Assembly: GCA_030428745.1 (NCBI GenBank)
Contig: JAUIEG010000204.1
Location: forward strand, 1 to 5,589
Reading direction: 5' to 3'
Source: Alphaproteobacteria bacterium
GTDB lineage: Bacteria; Pseudomonadota; Alphaproteobacteria; Caulobacterales; Parvularculaceae
DNA length: 5,589 bases
A model generated the notes under the pieces. The model saw only the letters and a program-made list of their open reading frames with translations, had not been told where the DNA came from and made no database searches. Positions within the stretch are counted from its first letter, which is position 1. Every line of letters starts with the position of its first letter. The position numbers and the translations under genes are program-made. This document shows, one piece after another, positions 5,553 through 5,589 of the stretch.

Positions 5553-5589
5553 CAAGGGGCCAGCGCTAGGGAGTTTAAAAAACAGGGCG

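Overview
The window is a chromosomal core-replication locus from an alphaproteobacterium. The evidence for this is the gene order mutM – rpsT – dnaA – dnaN – recF, all on the minus strand, the GC-rich coding DNA, the alphaproteobacterial character of the proteins (RecF starting 'RITRLTVTNFRSY', beta clamp ending 'YVLMPLRV') and GANTC sites in the intergenic DNA. The same arrangement is known near dnaA in Caulobacter and relatives, so I would guess a Caulobacterales/Parvularculales-like lineage. That placement is inference, not proof.

In transcription order (right to left): mutM/fpg (5552–4692) encodes formamidopyrimidine-DNA glycosylase. A gap of 128 nt carries a very good promoter for rpsT (TTGACG-N17-TATAGA). 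rpsT (4563–4297) encodes ribosomal protein S20 and ends in a textbook intrinsic terminator (4261–4224). A 631-nt AT-rich gap (3666–4296) follows; it contains a T-rich, possibly unwinding-prone stretch, promoter-like motifs, a hairpin and a short broken reading frame that resembles the box-I segment of a tyrosine recombinase. dnaA (3665–2235) encodes the replication initiator. A 289-nt gap holds two strong hairpins and a -10 element. dnaN (1945–827) encodes the beta clamp. It is followed with almost no gap by the 5' part of recF, which runs off the left edge of the window.

The genes serve linked jobs. DnaA opens the origin, DnaN clamps the polymerase, RecF loads RecA at gaps, MutM removes oxidised purines, and S20 is a small-subunit ribosomal protein. 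The coding part is ordinary.

The least explained material is the dnaA–rpsT gap together with the DnaA protein. DnaA has a shortened loop before its DHTTV DNA-binding motif and altered AAA+ sensor/arginine-finger surroundings, while the gap shows no consensus DnaA box. I found no CRISPR array, tRNA, intact mobile element or defence system, and no convincing evidence of a wholly new system.
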